A DNA stretch of 64,000 bases from Ascarosepion bandense (Eukaryota > Mollusca > Cephalopoda > Sepiida > Sepiidae): NCBI GenBank assembly GCA_037127315.1, contig JBBBDQ010001027.1, forward strand, positions 1,652,001-1,716,000. The letters run 5' to 3'. The translations under genes were made by a program, and so were the position numbers. Under the pieces are notes generated by a model that was not told the origin of the DNA, searched no databases, and was given only the letters and a program-made list of their open reading frames with translations. Within the stretch, counting starts at the first letter, position 1. The number at the start of each line of letters is the position of its first letter. This document shows positions 21,411-31,620 of the stretch, one piece after another.

Positions 21411-22735
21411 TCATCTTCTTTCCCTCTTTCGCTTCCTCTTTCTTCTGCTTTTACCTTTTCTTCTTCTCCATCCTTTTCTTTTTTCTTCTTCACCATTCTT
21501 CTTTTTCTTTTTTCTTCCTATTTTCTTCTACTTTTTCTTTTCTTCTGTTCCTTCCTTTTCTTTTTTCTTCTTCACCATTCTTCTTTTTCTTCTTTTCTTT
21601 TTCTTTTCTTCTACTTTTTCTTCTTTTTTTCTTTTCTTCTTCTCCTTCCTTTTCTATTTTCTTCTTCACCATTCTTCTTTCCTTATCTTTTCTTTCTTTT
21701 TTATTCTACGTTTTCTTTTCTTCTTCTCCTTCCTTTTCTTTTTTCTTCTTCACCATTCTTCTTTTTCTTTTTTCATCCTATTTTCTTCTACTTTTTCTTC
21801 TTTTTTTCTTTTCTTCTTCTCCTTCCTTTTCTATTTTCTTCTTCACCATTCTTCTTTTTCTTCTTTTCTTTTTCTTTTCTTCCTCTTTTCTTCTACTTTT
21901 TCTTTTTTTTCTTTTCTTCCTCTCCTTCCTTTTCTTTTTCTTCTTCACCATTCTTCGTTTTCTTCTTTTCCTTTTCTTTTCTTCCTCTTTCTTCTTCTTT
22001 TACCTTTTCTTCTTCTCCTTTTTCTTTTTTCTTCTTCGCCATTTTCCTTTTTTCTTTTCTTTTTCTTCTTTTATTTTTTCTTCAGCTTTTCTTCTTCTTT
22101 TTCTTTTATCCTCCTTCCTTTTCTTTTTTCTTCTTCACCATTCTTCTTTTTCTTCTTATTTTTTTCTTCCTCTATTTTTCTTCTTTTTATTTTCTTCTTC
22201 TCCTTCCTTTTCTTTTTTCTTATTCCCCATTCTTCTTTTTCTTCTTTTTTTTTATTCCGCATTCTTCTTTTTTCTTCTTTTCTTTTTATTTTCTCACTTT
22301 TTTCTTCTTTTTTTATTTTCTTCTTTTCCTTCCTTTTGTTTTTTCTACTTCTCCATTCTCTTTTTTCTTCTTTTTTCTATTCCTCCTCATTTTTTTTTCT
22401 TTTTCTTCTTCTTCTTCTCATTCTTTTTCTTATTTTCCTTCTTCTCCTTCCTGTATTTCTTATTCTCCACCTCCTCCTTTTTCCTTTTCTTTTCCCTCTT
22501 TATTTTCATTGTTCTCTTCTTTCTTTTTTCTCCTTCTCCACTTGTACTTCTTCTCATCCTCTTACTCCCTTTTCTTTTCTTTATCCTCCTTCTCCTCCTC
22601 CTCCTCTCCACCTCCTCCTCTTCACTTCCTTCTTTTACTTGTCTCTCCTTATTCTTCTCTATCCTCCTCTAACTTCTCTTCCTCCACCAACTCCTCTCCT
22701 CCTCCTCCTCCGTCTTCTTCTTATCTTTTTGCATC
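21411..22735. repeat. Polypyrimidine (TTC-rich) tract
   Basis: About 1.3 kb of C and T on the plus strand, with irregular recurring phrases such as TTCTTCACCATTCTTCTTTT. Long frames on both strands (Phe/Ser/Leu or Lys/Glu/Arg) follow from composition only. Confidence 0.95.
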
Positions 22736-22831
22736 ATCACTTATTTTTGAGAGTCAGTTTTTTTAATTATTTTATTCTCGAAGTTGTTTTTCATTTCATC
22801 ATTTCCTTCCCGTTTTTCTTGCTTCTTCCAT

Positions 22832-22871
22832 ATGCTCACATAATTCTTTCTCTGGAGAATTATGTGAGCAT
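22832..22871. repeat. Perfect 16-bp hairpin
   Basis: ATGCTCACATAATTCT, an 8-nt loop TTCTCTGG, then the exact complement. It lies just beyond the polypyrimidine tract. No T-run follows and no gene ends here. Confidence 0.95.
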
Positions 22872-23049
22872 CTCTTACTTCCAATCTAGGTTCAAAACCC
22901 AAAGATAAATTAGCATCACACTGCTTCAAAAGGGGAGACATATTAATGAGAAAGCCGCTGTTCGCCTTTGATTGAAACCTCCGTTCTTAGCACACGTTAC
23001 TGAACGATAGGCTTCGATGTAGGCAAGAAAACACCAAATACATACATAC

Positions 23050-23102
<53 letters not shown>

Positions 23103-23294
23103 TGCAGGAGAGCAGACTAGTATCTCTGTCCTTTGACTGAAATAATTACATTCTTTTCTTTGGTGTTAGACGAGTTCAGCTGGCGTAACTGATATCTTCA
23201 CTCAAAAAGAAATCGTCGTGTCGAATATAAGTTCCGGGCAAACCTGTTACGCTTACATAAATATATTTAAAAAACAAAGTGAATCTGTTGATTC
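22872..23294. other. Unassigned, includes (TA)n
   Basis: A TA run at 23050-23099; the rest shows no recognised feature. Confidence 0.6.
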
Positions 23295-23504
23295 TAAATT
23301 TCCAGCTACGGATTAAATAGTAAAATTGACTAGGTTTTTTTATTCTTCCTTTTCATCTACGGATTACAAAGTTAAGTTAAACTGGGTTATTGAGTTTTTA
23401 CTTTTTAGCTACGGATTACAGAGCAGAATTGACTTGGTTATTTAGTCTTCCTTCTTAACTACGAATTAGTTAATAGAATAGACTGGGTTAATTATTTTTT
23501 AATC
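23295..23504. repeat. 50-bp minisatellite, left part
   Basis: Units starting CTACGGATTA at 23306, 23357, 23409 and 23459 (steps 51, 52, 50), each containing GAATTGACTGGGTTATTTAG and CTTCC. The array is continued at 25866 on the other side of the LINE. Confidence 0.9.
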
Positions 23505-25865
23505 ATTTCACCCGAGCAAGGCAGAAATGCCACTGATGAGCTGGGGGCTACATAACTGTAAAAAGATTAATTAGAAAAGAGTGAGGAGTACAAACTAGTT
23601 AGAAAGGAGCAATAGAAAGCTGAGAATGCAGGTGCGATGACAGATACATAGGTGGAGAGAAAGGGAAGGTTATACGGGGGTGGGGAGAGAGCTAGAGTCT
23701 AGTGGTTAATAGATGAGTATTGACATTGCATTTAGCTTTCTGGAGGTTGTAGCCGTCAGGAAAGCAAGAATATGAGAGCGAGTTCCACAGGCGGGAAGTG
23801 CGAGAGAAGAAGCTGAAGGAGTAGAATTGTCGTCTGCATTTGGTTAACCTGACTGTGAATGCGTGGGACCCAGATGCCAGTCTGGTTGCATGAGTAAACA
23901 CAGGTGAGGAGGCACCAGTGACTTAAGTTCATCCGAGCAGAAGCCATGAAAGTATTTATATAAGAGACAAAGGGAGGCCACATTTCGACGGTGGGGAAGT
24001 GGCTGCAGTCGAGCCGCCAGATCAGTACCGATCACATTACAGACTCTCCTTTGGAGCCTGTCGAGAACACTGAGGAGAACGGTAGGGGCGCCTGACCATA
24101 AATGGCAGCAGTTCTCCATGCACGGACGGATGGTTGACTTGTATATATTCAGGATGGATTCAGGTGGAAAAAACATCCTGGATCGATATAGTAACCCAAC
24201 CTTCTTAGCAGTAGATTTAGCTATGGATTCAATATAGTGGTTCCATTTGAGGTCTGAGGAGAGGGTAAGTCCGAGAAGGCGTAGTGTGTTGCTCTCATGG
24301 AGAATCGCTTGGTCCATGCTTATGGGAGGCAGGAGAGGTTGCCTGTGATGGTTGAGAGACAACAGCTTGGTCTGAGACGGATTGAAGTTGACAAGCCACT
24401 TCTTGCCTCAGTTCACCACAGAGTGTAGATCCCATTCAGGGTCAGCAGCGAGATTATGTCTGTCCGCCACGACAGGTTTCTTACTGGTGCTGGAGTATAT
24501 TGTGGTGTCGTCTGCGTAGATGCTTACTTGGGAGCTGATCTCATCTGGGAGGTCGTTGATGTAAATAAGGAAAAGCGTCGGGCCCAGGATAGAGCCCTGT
24601 GGAACACCAGCATTCGTGCAGTAGGATGAAGAGGCATGCCCATTCAAAACGACCTTCATTTTGCCGTTATTTATAAAAGATTGGATTAGGTCAAACAGGC
24701 GACCGGTAATACCGTAACCCCGTAGCTTGCATAGGAGGCCAGAGTGCCAAACCCTGTCAAAATCCTTGGAAATGTCCAGAGCAACCGCGCGAACCTCGTC
24801 AGACTCATCAAAGGCTTGGAGCATCTACTCCGTTACAGTTGTTAGAAAGTCGGCCGTGGACCTGGCAAAGCGGAAGCCATAATGCCTGTCAGAGAAGAGT
24901 TTGTGGGCAGTAAGATGTTAAACTATTTTAGCATTGATTATGGCCTCGAATACTTTCCCGAATATCGGTAGAAGACTGATAGGACGATAGTTGGATGGGT
25001 CCGAGGGTTCACCACAATTCTTAAATACAGGAACGACCGAAGAGAACTTCCAGCATACAGGAAAGCAGGAAGCAGAAAGGCAGTAGTTAAACAGTTTAGA
25101 GAGGACAGGGGAAAGTTCAGGAGCACACCTCTTAAGGACTTTCACCGGGATTCCATCGTTTCCACTCGCCTTATGGGGGTCGAGTTTTGAAATTACTCGG
25201 AATACTACTGTCGGGGTAATATATACGTCGTGCAGTTTGGCCTCAGTTCTAATAGGGCAGTCGGGTGGGTGTACTCCAGATGAGTCAAATGTGGAGTTGG
25301 ATTAAATCTGCGGGCAAAGCACTCAGCTTTGTCCGCAGATGACGTGAGAACCTCAAATTCATGGATTAAAGGAGGTATTGAGGATTTGCTATTGTTCAGC
25401 ACTCGTTTGCAAATCCTCCAATAGTCCTTGAAGCCGAACTTGCGGTCAGCTATGCGCTGTCGCATTCTATCAGCAAACAACAGTTTGGCGTCATATAGGG
25501 TTCTCTTGCATTCATTGCGAGCAGACGTGAACAGGCGCCTATTGTGATCAGATGACTGTCTCCGGAATAGACGGAAGTAATGGTTCCTGTGGGCAATGGC
25601 GGCTGAGCAGGGAGGAGAGAACCACGGAGAATAATGAGGTTTTAGGCAGTACTTCCTGCTGGGTATGAAGGCATCAATGCCAGCTTTCACCCATGACGAG
25701 ATCTCAGAGGCATAGTCATCAGCTGATAGATCGAACACTTTTCCCCAAGAGACGTCGCAGAGGAAATCGCGAAAGGCGTCCCAGTCAGATTTTTGGTATA
25801 GGTAGGAGGTCCTATAAGTAGGGGGCTCCTGGGGGGAGTGAGAGTGGATGCGTTTTCCTTTCTAG
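23505..25865 (-). mobile_element. Jockey-like LINE, 5' truncated, with RT domain
   Basis: On the minus strand, 25738-25205 encodes the linker between the endonuclease and RT. 25145-24918 encodes the RT entry (NYRPISLLPIFGKVFEAIIN), and 24824-24408 the palm (ALDISKDFDRVWHSGLL, GVPQGSILGPTLFLIYINDL, YADDTTIY). 24362-23700 encodes the thumb and C-terminal domain, and the 3' UTR ends at 23505 with GGGTGAAATGATT. The YADD active site is intact, but frameshifts and stops separate the blocks and the endonuclease is missing. It would copy RNA by target-primed reverse transcription if whole; this copy is dead. Confidence 0.9.
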
Positions 25866-26135
25866 CTGAGTTATCCCAGCTACGAATTAAATATCAGAAT
25901 TTACTGATTTATTTAGTGTTCCTTCCCAACTACAGATTTAATAGTAGAATTGACTGGGTTATTTAATTTTCCTTCCCGCTACGGATTAAATAGTAGAATA
26001 GAGTGAGTTATTAAATCTTCCTTTCTGGCTACAGATTAAATAGTTGAATTGATTGGGTCATTTAGTCTTCGTTCCCAGCTACAAATTAAATAGTAGCTTA
26101 GATTGAGTTATGGAATCTTCTCTTCCGATCTTTCA
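25866..26135. repeat. 50-bp minisatellite, right part
   Basis: Units anchored at 25880, 25930, 25979, 26029 and 26079 (steps 49-50) with the same consensus as 23295-23504. Confidence 0.9.
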
Positions 26136-26811
26136 TCTGTGATAGAATACAGAAATTCTTATTTATTTTATGGTATGCCAAATTACTTAAATAAGTAAGT
26201 GTGGTTGTGCTCAAAAGTAACCAATGAGGCTTCGAGGTAGAAATAGGATATTTCAAAATTTAGCAAGTACAATAATATAAATATTTGAGAAGTATATTGA
26301 AAAGGACTGAAAAAACTCCGAAATCCAAAGATGTATTAGAATAGAAAAATATGCCTTTCAGTATCTAAGCAAAGTATTAGAAAACAGGAAAAATCTCACG
26401 AGAAATAGAGTAGTACTGTCCGACCATAATATCAGACCTATATCAGTGAAAGCTGACTAATTTTTTCACAGATAGAGAAAGGATTTGAAGTTACAGAAAT
26501 ATGATTCTACAGAAGGATGTTGAGAATATCATGGATAGAATGTGTAAACCAGCGGTTATTAACCTTATGAACTTCATGTACCAATAAATATAATTTTAAA
26601 TTTGCGCACCACTAATATGAATTTAGAAAAAAATAAGTAAAAGAATTTATATATATATTTATTTATAATAATATAATTATTTATCATCATTGGAAAAATT
26701 ATTTTATTAATATTGAATGCACACATTAAATGGAAAAAAAATTATAGTGTAATGATTTAAATAAAACAAATTGAAAACTTGAAGTTTATTTAAGTATTGC
26801 CAATTTTAATC
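26136..26811 (+). mobile_element. Decayed second-family LINE fragments in AT-rich DNA
   Basis: About 26290-26560 keeps nucleotide blocks of the family thumb region (TTTCAGTATCTAAGCAAAGTAT, then GATTCTACAGAAGGATGTTGAG and ATCATGGATAGAATG). No frame is open. The remainder to 26811 is AT-rich and unassigned. Confidence 0.4.
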
Positions 26812-27482
26812 TTCTGCCCAGTCAGTCATGTCTCTTTCGAGACATGATCGCCCAATCATTTAACTGACTGACTGAATATAATAGTTAGAAATATAATTAA
26901 AACTTTTACTGGTTATGAAGTGCGGGATCGGTTTTCTATTGTTATGAAGTAAGAAAATAATCCCCACTAATTATTACTTATTAATATAATATAATCCGTC
27001 TCTTCTCCCTCTAGTTATGGGTTAAATAGCAAGACAGATTGGGTTCTATAGCCTCGGTTGGCAAGACTACCGCAGAATGTAATGGCAACCTACTGCGGGA
27101 AAATCTTCTGACATGTCAGTCTCTTCCAAGACATGATCGACTAAGTGTGTATTATGTATGGCACTTAACTGACTGACTGAATATAATAGCTGGAAACATA
27201 AGCTTCTACTGGTCAAAAAGTCGGGGTTCGGTTTTCTATTGTTATGAATTATTTAACTGATTCTCCATTAATTAACACTTAATAAATATAATCCGTCTCT
27301 TCTCCCTCTAGCTATGATATAAATATCAGGACAGATTGGGTTCTACAGCCTCGGTTGGCAAGCCATCTACCGCAGAAAATAATGGCAACCTACTGCGAGA
27401 AAATCTTCTGCCCAGTTAGTCATGTCTCGAGAGAGACGTGATCACCCAAGTGTGTACCAAGTATGGCACTTAAATGATTGAT
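26812..27482 (+). mobile_element. SINE body array, three modules
   Basis: Three copies of the SINE body 3' part, each ending GGCACTTAACTGACTG or similar (first partial 26812-26880, second about 26995-27185, third about 27290-27482), joined by two copies of the hairpin spacer (CGGTTTTCTATTGTTATGAA with flanking GATC/TCCCC arms). The tRNA head is missing, so the array is 5' truncated. Confidence 0.8.
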
Positions 27483-27639
27483 TTGTTCCTGTTTGTTTGA
27501 AATCATTTTTTAGAGTTTCGGCTCCAGTGACGTCACTGCAAGATGGAGAACTGTGTTTATTTCCAACCAAGACCGGGTTTTGAGTTTTAACTGCTGTGAC
27601 AGATGAAAATATCTTTTAGCACAAATATTGAATGAGTTA

Positions 27640-28190
27640 AAAATATGGAATACAATGAAAAAAGAAGGCTTGGAGAAACTGACACTACTAGGGCATAAAT
27701 AAGGTAAGTAGGGAAGAGGGAGACGTCAAGTAACCCACTTGACAAGCCAGTATGAATTTGTAGCAGAACAGGCAGGAGAAGAAAAATAACAAGACACACG
27801 ATGATTCGAGCTGAAAAAGATAAGTGGTGGAGAGCCTTGATCATCCAGGTCTTGAAGGAAGACGACAAGAAAAAAAAAAGAAAAAAAAGAAGAAAGACGA
27901 AGACGAAGAAGAAGGATGAAGAGGATGAAAGACGAGAAGGAGAAAGACGAGGAAGAGAAAGACTAGGAAGAAGAAAAGAAAGACGAAGAAGACAATGAAA
28001 AATGACGAAGAAGAAGAGGAGGGAAGAAGAAGAAACATAATAAAGAAGGACGAAGAAGAAAAAGAGGAAGAAAGACGAAGGAGAATGAGAGGAAAGAAGA
28101 AAAGGAAAGACAAAGAGAGAAGAAGAAAGACGAAAAGAAGAAAATGAAGAAAGACTAAGAGGTAGAAAGACGAAGAAGAAGAAAGAAAAA
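27640..28190 (+). repeat. LINE remnant passing into GAA-rich tract
   Basis: 27650-27865 keeps second-family LINE blocks (AAGAAGGCTTGGAGAAACTG, GAGAGCCTTGATCATCCAGG). From 27868 the sequence is a purine tract of AAG, GAAGA and GACGAAG units. The position suggests expansion from the LINE's own GAAGAAGA end. Confidence 0.6.
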
Positions 28191-28662
28191 CATCTAAATT
28201 TCTCTTTCCCTCCGAATCAACAGTAGAAACACTATTATCTCCATTTAAACGGCATTGCTTAAAGAAACTGAAATTTTATCCCCAATTTTAAAATTTAATT
28301 GCAGATTTACAGTCTTTGAATGAAGAACGTAAAAAAACTTTTGGAAAATCATAGCGTAAGACAGGGTTTGGAAATGCTTCTGGGGTTACATCGACTGTCC
28401 GTTTCCTTCCAGGAGAAAAAAAAAAGCAAGCAAAGACAAAAGACAAGAATAAAACTTCCACAAATGACAGTCGCACAAATGCCAAAAATGATAGACATGA
28501 TTAGACATGGTGGACAGAATCTGAATTATAGAAAGATACCGGAAAAAGTAAGTTTAAAAACAAACAAAAACTGTGACATATTCAATTGAAGTTGTCAATT
28601 TAAAATGGACAACGAACGTAATTTCGTTGTATATAGATTTCTTTTAAAAACAATATGGCGTT

Positions 28663-28665
<3 letters not shown>
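28191..28665. other. Unassigned
   Basis: An 89-codon open frame at 28320-28589 has no recognised domain. No repeat family identified. Confidence 0.4.

Positions 28666-28715
<50 letters not shown>
28666..28715. repeat. (TA)n microsatellite
   Basis: A pure TA run lying 3' of the hammerhead-like motif on the minus strand. Confidence 0.96.
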
Positions 28716-28717
<2 letters not shown>

Positions 28718-28739
28718 TATAAATTATTGAATTAATTGT

Positions 28740-28796
28740 ACATTGCGACACGGAAATTTCTATGTTTCGAGATAGATTCTCATCATCAGGCAATGT
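28740..28796 (-). ncRNA. Hammerhead ribozyme-like motif, best candidate
   Basis: Read on the minus strand: ACATTGC (stem I, 5' arm), CTGATGA, an extra T, GAGA-ATCTA-TCTC (stem II), GAAA, stem III ACAT/GTGT with an AGAAATTTCC loop, cleavage-site C, then GCAATGT (stem I, 3' arm). Stem I is 7 bp and every conserved core base is present, giving a type I layout with a short stem III. The bulged T between the core and stem II is the one departure. It lies about 0.7 kb downstream of a Penelope GIY-YIG region on the same strand. Penelope-like elements are known to carry hammerheads in their terminal repeats. Confidence 0.6.
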
Positions 28797-29500
28797 TAAT
28801 GTTGGTTGTGCAGATGATTTACATTTAAATGACAAAACCTTTGGTTTGCTGTGTATGTATGTGGGAAGATATAAAATTTACATGCGTGTTACTTTTGACT
28901 AATCAAAGCGAAGATTCATTTTGGGATTTGGCACCAAAGAATACATACTAACTTTTTCTCTTTTTTCATTTTTTCTTTTTTTTCTTTTTTCTTTCCTCAT
29001 CCTACCCTTTTCCCTTATTTCTTTTCCCTCCTTAACGGTCAAGAGGTTAACCTGCCTTTAACCTGATCTTATCATTTTTACTTTTTTACTTTTTCTCCAT
29101 TCAGTTTTATTGCTTTTGATGTGATATTCTCATTCAGTACCACTGCTATATTTTTCATTTACTTATCATTTTTAGTTTATCTATTTATTTGTTGTAAGCT
29201 TTTTTTTAAAAAAAAATATTTTTTTTAAATAATTTTTTGTTCTATCTATTTATTTGTTGTAAAGTTTTTTTATAAAAAGAAAGATTTAAAAAAATAATTT
29301 TATGTTTCAATTTATTTTTATAGTTCGTCAGTAATTATTTTCCTTAAGCACTTGTTGGTTATATATGTGTGTTAATTCATTTAGATTTTATCCATTTTTT
29401 AATGTGAACAATTTGCAATGTCTACATTTGAAAATAATCTCATTACATTTATTTAATAGATTTTTATTCTTAAGTGATTTAATAATAAATAGTTTTTTGT
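28797..29500 (-). mobile_element. Probable 3' non-coding part of a Penelope-like element
   Basis: This T-rich (plus-strand) stretch sits between the GIY-YIG relic and the hammerhead-like motif. No coding or other repeat is recognised. Assignment rests on position alone. Confidence 0.4.
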
Positions 29501-30036
29501 ATAAACATAATGAACATTGTTCATTTAAGGACTTACTTGTTTTAGCTTCTTTTAGAATTTTCCACTTTATTGTGGGTGTTTTTTGTTTCCTTTAGGTACC
29601 AATGATATTTCGATGTTCTATTTTTGTATTTGTTATTATTAAATGAAGAGGTGTGCTTATAAATCCGCTACTTTAGAGTGTTTTTAGTACTCCCTATATA
29701 AATTTTTATATTATTTGGGTTTTCCTTTGAAGATATTTCGCATTGATAGACTATTAATTCCGTTAAGCACCTGTTTTCTAACGAACTGTCTATAGGGTTT
29801 TTACAATTACATTTTTTCTTGTCTAAATTGTTATTTTCTGTTATCCGGTTGTTTTTATTAATTTTATTGAAGTTTTTAAAAATATTATTATTGTGATTTT
29901 TTATAATTTTTTTTCTAGATTGTTCATACAGCTGTAACTTAAGTTAATTGTGTTTTTGTTAAAGATCTTACTTAGTGGATTTTTTTTCGGAAAGTGTTTC
30001 CTAATTAGCAGTATTGATAACAGATGGAGGGTGGTT
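29501..30036 (-). mobile_element. Penelope-like element: linker and GIY-YIG endonuclease relic
   Basis: The minus strand, in shifting frames, reads NHPPS, then RKHFPKKNPLSKIFNKNTIK, LSYSCM, the CNCKN motif (about 29800-29815), YQCEIFSKENPNNIKIYIGS and RIYKHTSSFNN. This order (linker SYSCMPN, CNC, GIY-YIG with YIG) is the C-terminal half of Penelope polyproteins. A stop interrupts the GIY-YIG domain and the linker has a frameshift. The RT palm is absent on this strand. Confidence 0.75.
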
Positions 30037-30078
30037 AGATCCTTTATACATCCACCCAAAGTGTAACCACCCTCCATC
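30022..30078. repeat. Perfect 15-bp inverted repeat at Penelope junction
   Basis: GATGGAGGGTGGTTA and its exact complement flank a 27-nt loop. Both arms encode the NHPPS(I) motif, on opposite strands. Confidence 0.95.
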
Positions 30079-30225
30079 TATCATCAAGCATATACCCTCA
30101 ACAATAGAATACAGAATTAGTAGAAATTCAGCTAATGAAAAAGTATTTAATAGCAATTTTTATAATACTGCATTAAAAAATAGTGGATACGAAAACCCAA
30201 ATATTAAATCTGTAAACGAGAAAAT
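30037..30225 (+). mobile_element. Penelope-like element: RT C-terminal relic
   Basis: Plus-strand frame: DPLYIHPKCNHPPSIIKHIP, then RISRNSANEKVFNSNFYNTA, LKNSGYENPN. This is the region after the Penelope RT active site, in the opposite orientation to 29501-30036. It is cut by the SINE at 30232. Confidence 0.8.
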
Positions 30226-30231
30226 GATGTG

Positions 30232-30536
30232 CGTTGTGGTGCATTGGATCTCGGCTCGGAACGAGAAATCGGAAAACCGAGTTCGAATTCCAGCTGAATT
30301 CATTGCATTCACTTACGCGCAAATACCCTTGGGAAAGGTATTAATCAGTCTATTCCTTCCAGATAGGGGTTAAATAACAAAACAGATTGTGTTCTATAGC
30401 CTTGGCTGGCAACCAATCTACTGCAGAAAGCAATGGCAACCTATTGTGGGATAATCTTCTACCCAGTCAGTTATGTCTCTTTCGAGACATGATCGACCAA
30501 ACGTGTATCACGTATAGCACTTAACTGCCTGATTGG
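30232..30536 (+). mobile_element. tRNA-headed SINE, one body module
   Basis: A full-length single-module copy: head with A and B boxes, GCTCGGAACGAGAAATCGGA, body blocks CCTTGGCTGGCAACCAATCT and ATGTCTCTTTCGAGACATGA (a hairpin by itself), end GCACTTAACTGCCTG. It interrupts a Penelope-like fragment. Confidence 0.85.
30237..30291 (+). promoter_or_regulatory. Internal pol III promoter of the SINE (A and B boxes)
   Basis: TGGTGCATTGG (30237-30247) fits the tRNA A-box pattern and GAGTTCGAATTCC (30279-30291) the B box (consensus GGTTCGAATCC), 31 bp apart. These mark the family as tRNA-derived. Confidence 0.65.
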
Positions 30537-30683
30537 AACGGTTAGCAAAACATTGGCCAATTGCAAATTGATTCAAACTTTATAAAATTGTAAATTTCCT
30601 TTTAGTTGGTTCCCATATTTTAATAATTTAGTACATTTTTACAAATTTATGAATAAAAGGTTGTTATCTCATTTATTTATTTA

Positions 30684-30985
30684 CTAGCAGTATAGCCAGG
30701 CGTTACTCGGGTGTAACCCCCCGAAGAAAAAGAAAGAATAGAAATATTATCTGGTACACACCCCTTTCAACCAGATGACTAATAGTAAATTGGGGAACAA
30801 TTTCCTCGCGTTAATTAGGAAACAGCACCACACACGGCGCCGTCAACACTCGCGAAAAATAAACCCATTGAATAAAGCAAATAGGCTGAAAGTTTGGGGC
30901 ATCCCGTGAGCATCGAACTCACTACTCAGTTTGAATGATTCTAGCGAGACAAGCTTCCTAAACATTACACTACATTGAGGTGCCC
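30684..30985 (-). mobile_element. tRNA-headed sequence joined to a Helitron-like terminus
   Basis: The low-coordinate end (30684-30715) is the CTAG terminus plus hairpin of the Helitron-like family. The interior is different and its 5' part is the tRNA-like sequence at 30897-30985. It may be a Helitron-like element that captured a tRNA-derived sequence, or a SINE next to an older terminus. Confidence 0.45.
30897..30985 (-). tRNA. tRNA-like sequence, pseudogene or SINE head
   Basis: 89 nt on the minus strand. The 5' GGGCACC and 3' GGATGCCC form an acceptor-like stem with one mismatch. The B box AGTTCGATGCTCA is clear, while the A-box region TGTAGTGTAATG is poor. Length suggests a long variable arm (class II). 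A 7-nt loop TTGTCTC would give anticodon GTC, which does not suit class II, so a decayed copy is more likely than a working gene. Confidence 0.4.
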
Positions 30986-31084
30986 AAGCAAATAATATAT
31001 GAACTGCACAAGCTTAAGTACAGCTGATGCTATTTGCTGTCGAGTAAAGAAAAAACCCCGATGACGAAATGAACTAGTCCAGAA

Positions 31085-31620
31085 ATTCTTTTCATCATTT
31101 TATCTCAAGCATGACAATACTGCTACTGGTGCGCAGAGGGCGACATAAGAGGAGAGCGAATAGAAAGAGGGACAGGTTACTTGGGATGTCAGGGAATGGG
31201 TAAGAGAAGAATGAGAAAACTGCTGTAAAGAGAGTTGCGTGAGAGTAGAGTGAAAAAGTGTTAAGAACAAGATACAGGGAACATCGGGAAAAGGATAAGA
31301 AAAATGTTTGTCAAGGAGATAAGAGATGGCAATTGACGTTGCATTTAACTTTTTGGAGATTATAGACGTCAGGGGGTCAAGTATGAGGAAGAGAGATTCA
31401 CAACAGGAAGTGTTAAGTAAAGGAGCTATATAATAGAAGTGGTGATTACATTTATCTATTTTGGCAGTAAAAGGATGGGGCCTTGTTGCCAGTCTAGTTA
31501 CTCGAGAAAATTCGTGTAGAGGGGGCACCAGGGAGCTAAGCTCGTCGGAGAAGAAGCCGTGAAAATGAGTAGAAGAGACATAGGAAAGCTATATATCGTT
31601 TGCATGGACTGGGCAAATTT
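31085..31620 (-). mobile_element. Jockey-like LINE 3' end, reverse
   Basis: The minus strand keeps FTAKIDKCNHHFYY and the 3' UTR; the terminus near 31090 matches the family end block in degenerate form (GCACCAGTAGCAGTATTG). The frame is broken. Confidence 0.7.

Noticed and set aside
21353..22672. 439-codon frame rich in Phe and Ser
   Set aside because: Polypyrimidine composition leaves few stops; no domain or membrane-protein-like variation.
22832..22871. Intrinsic transcription terminator
   Set aside because: Bacterial-type terminators do not apply here and no T-run follows the stem.
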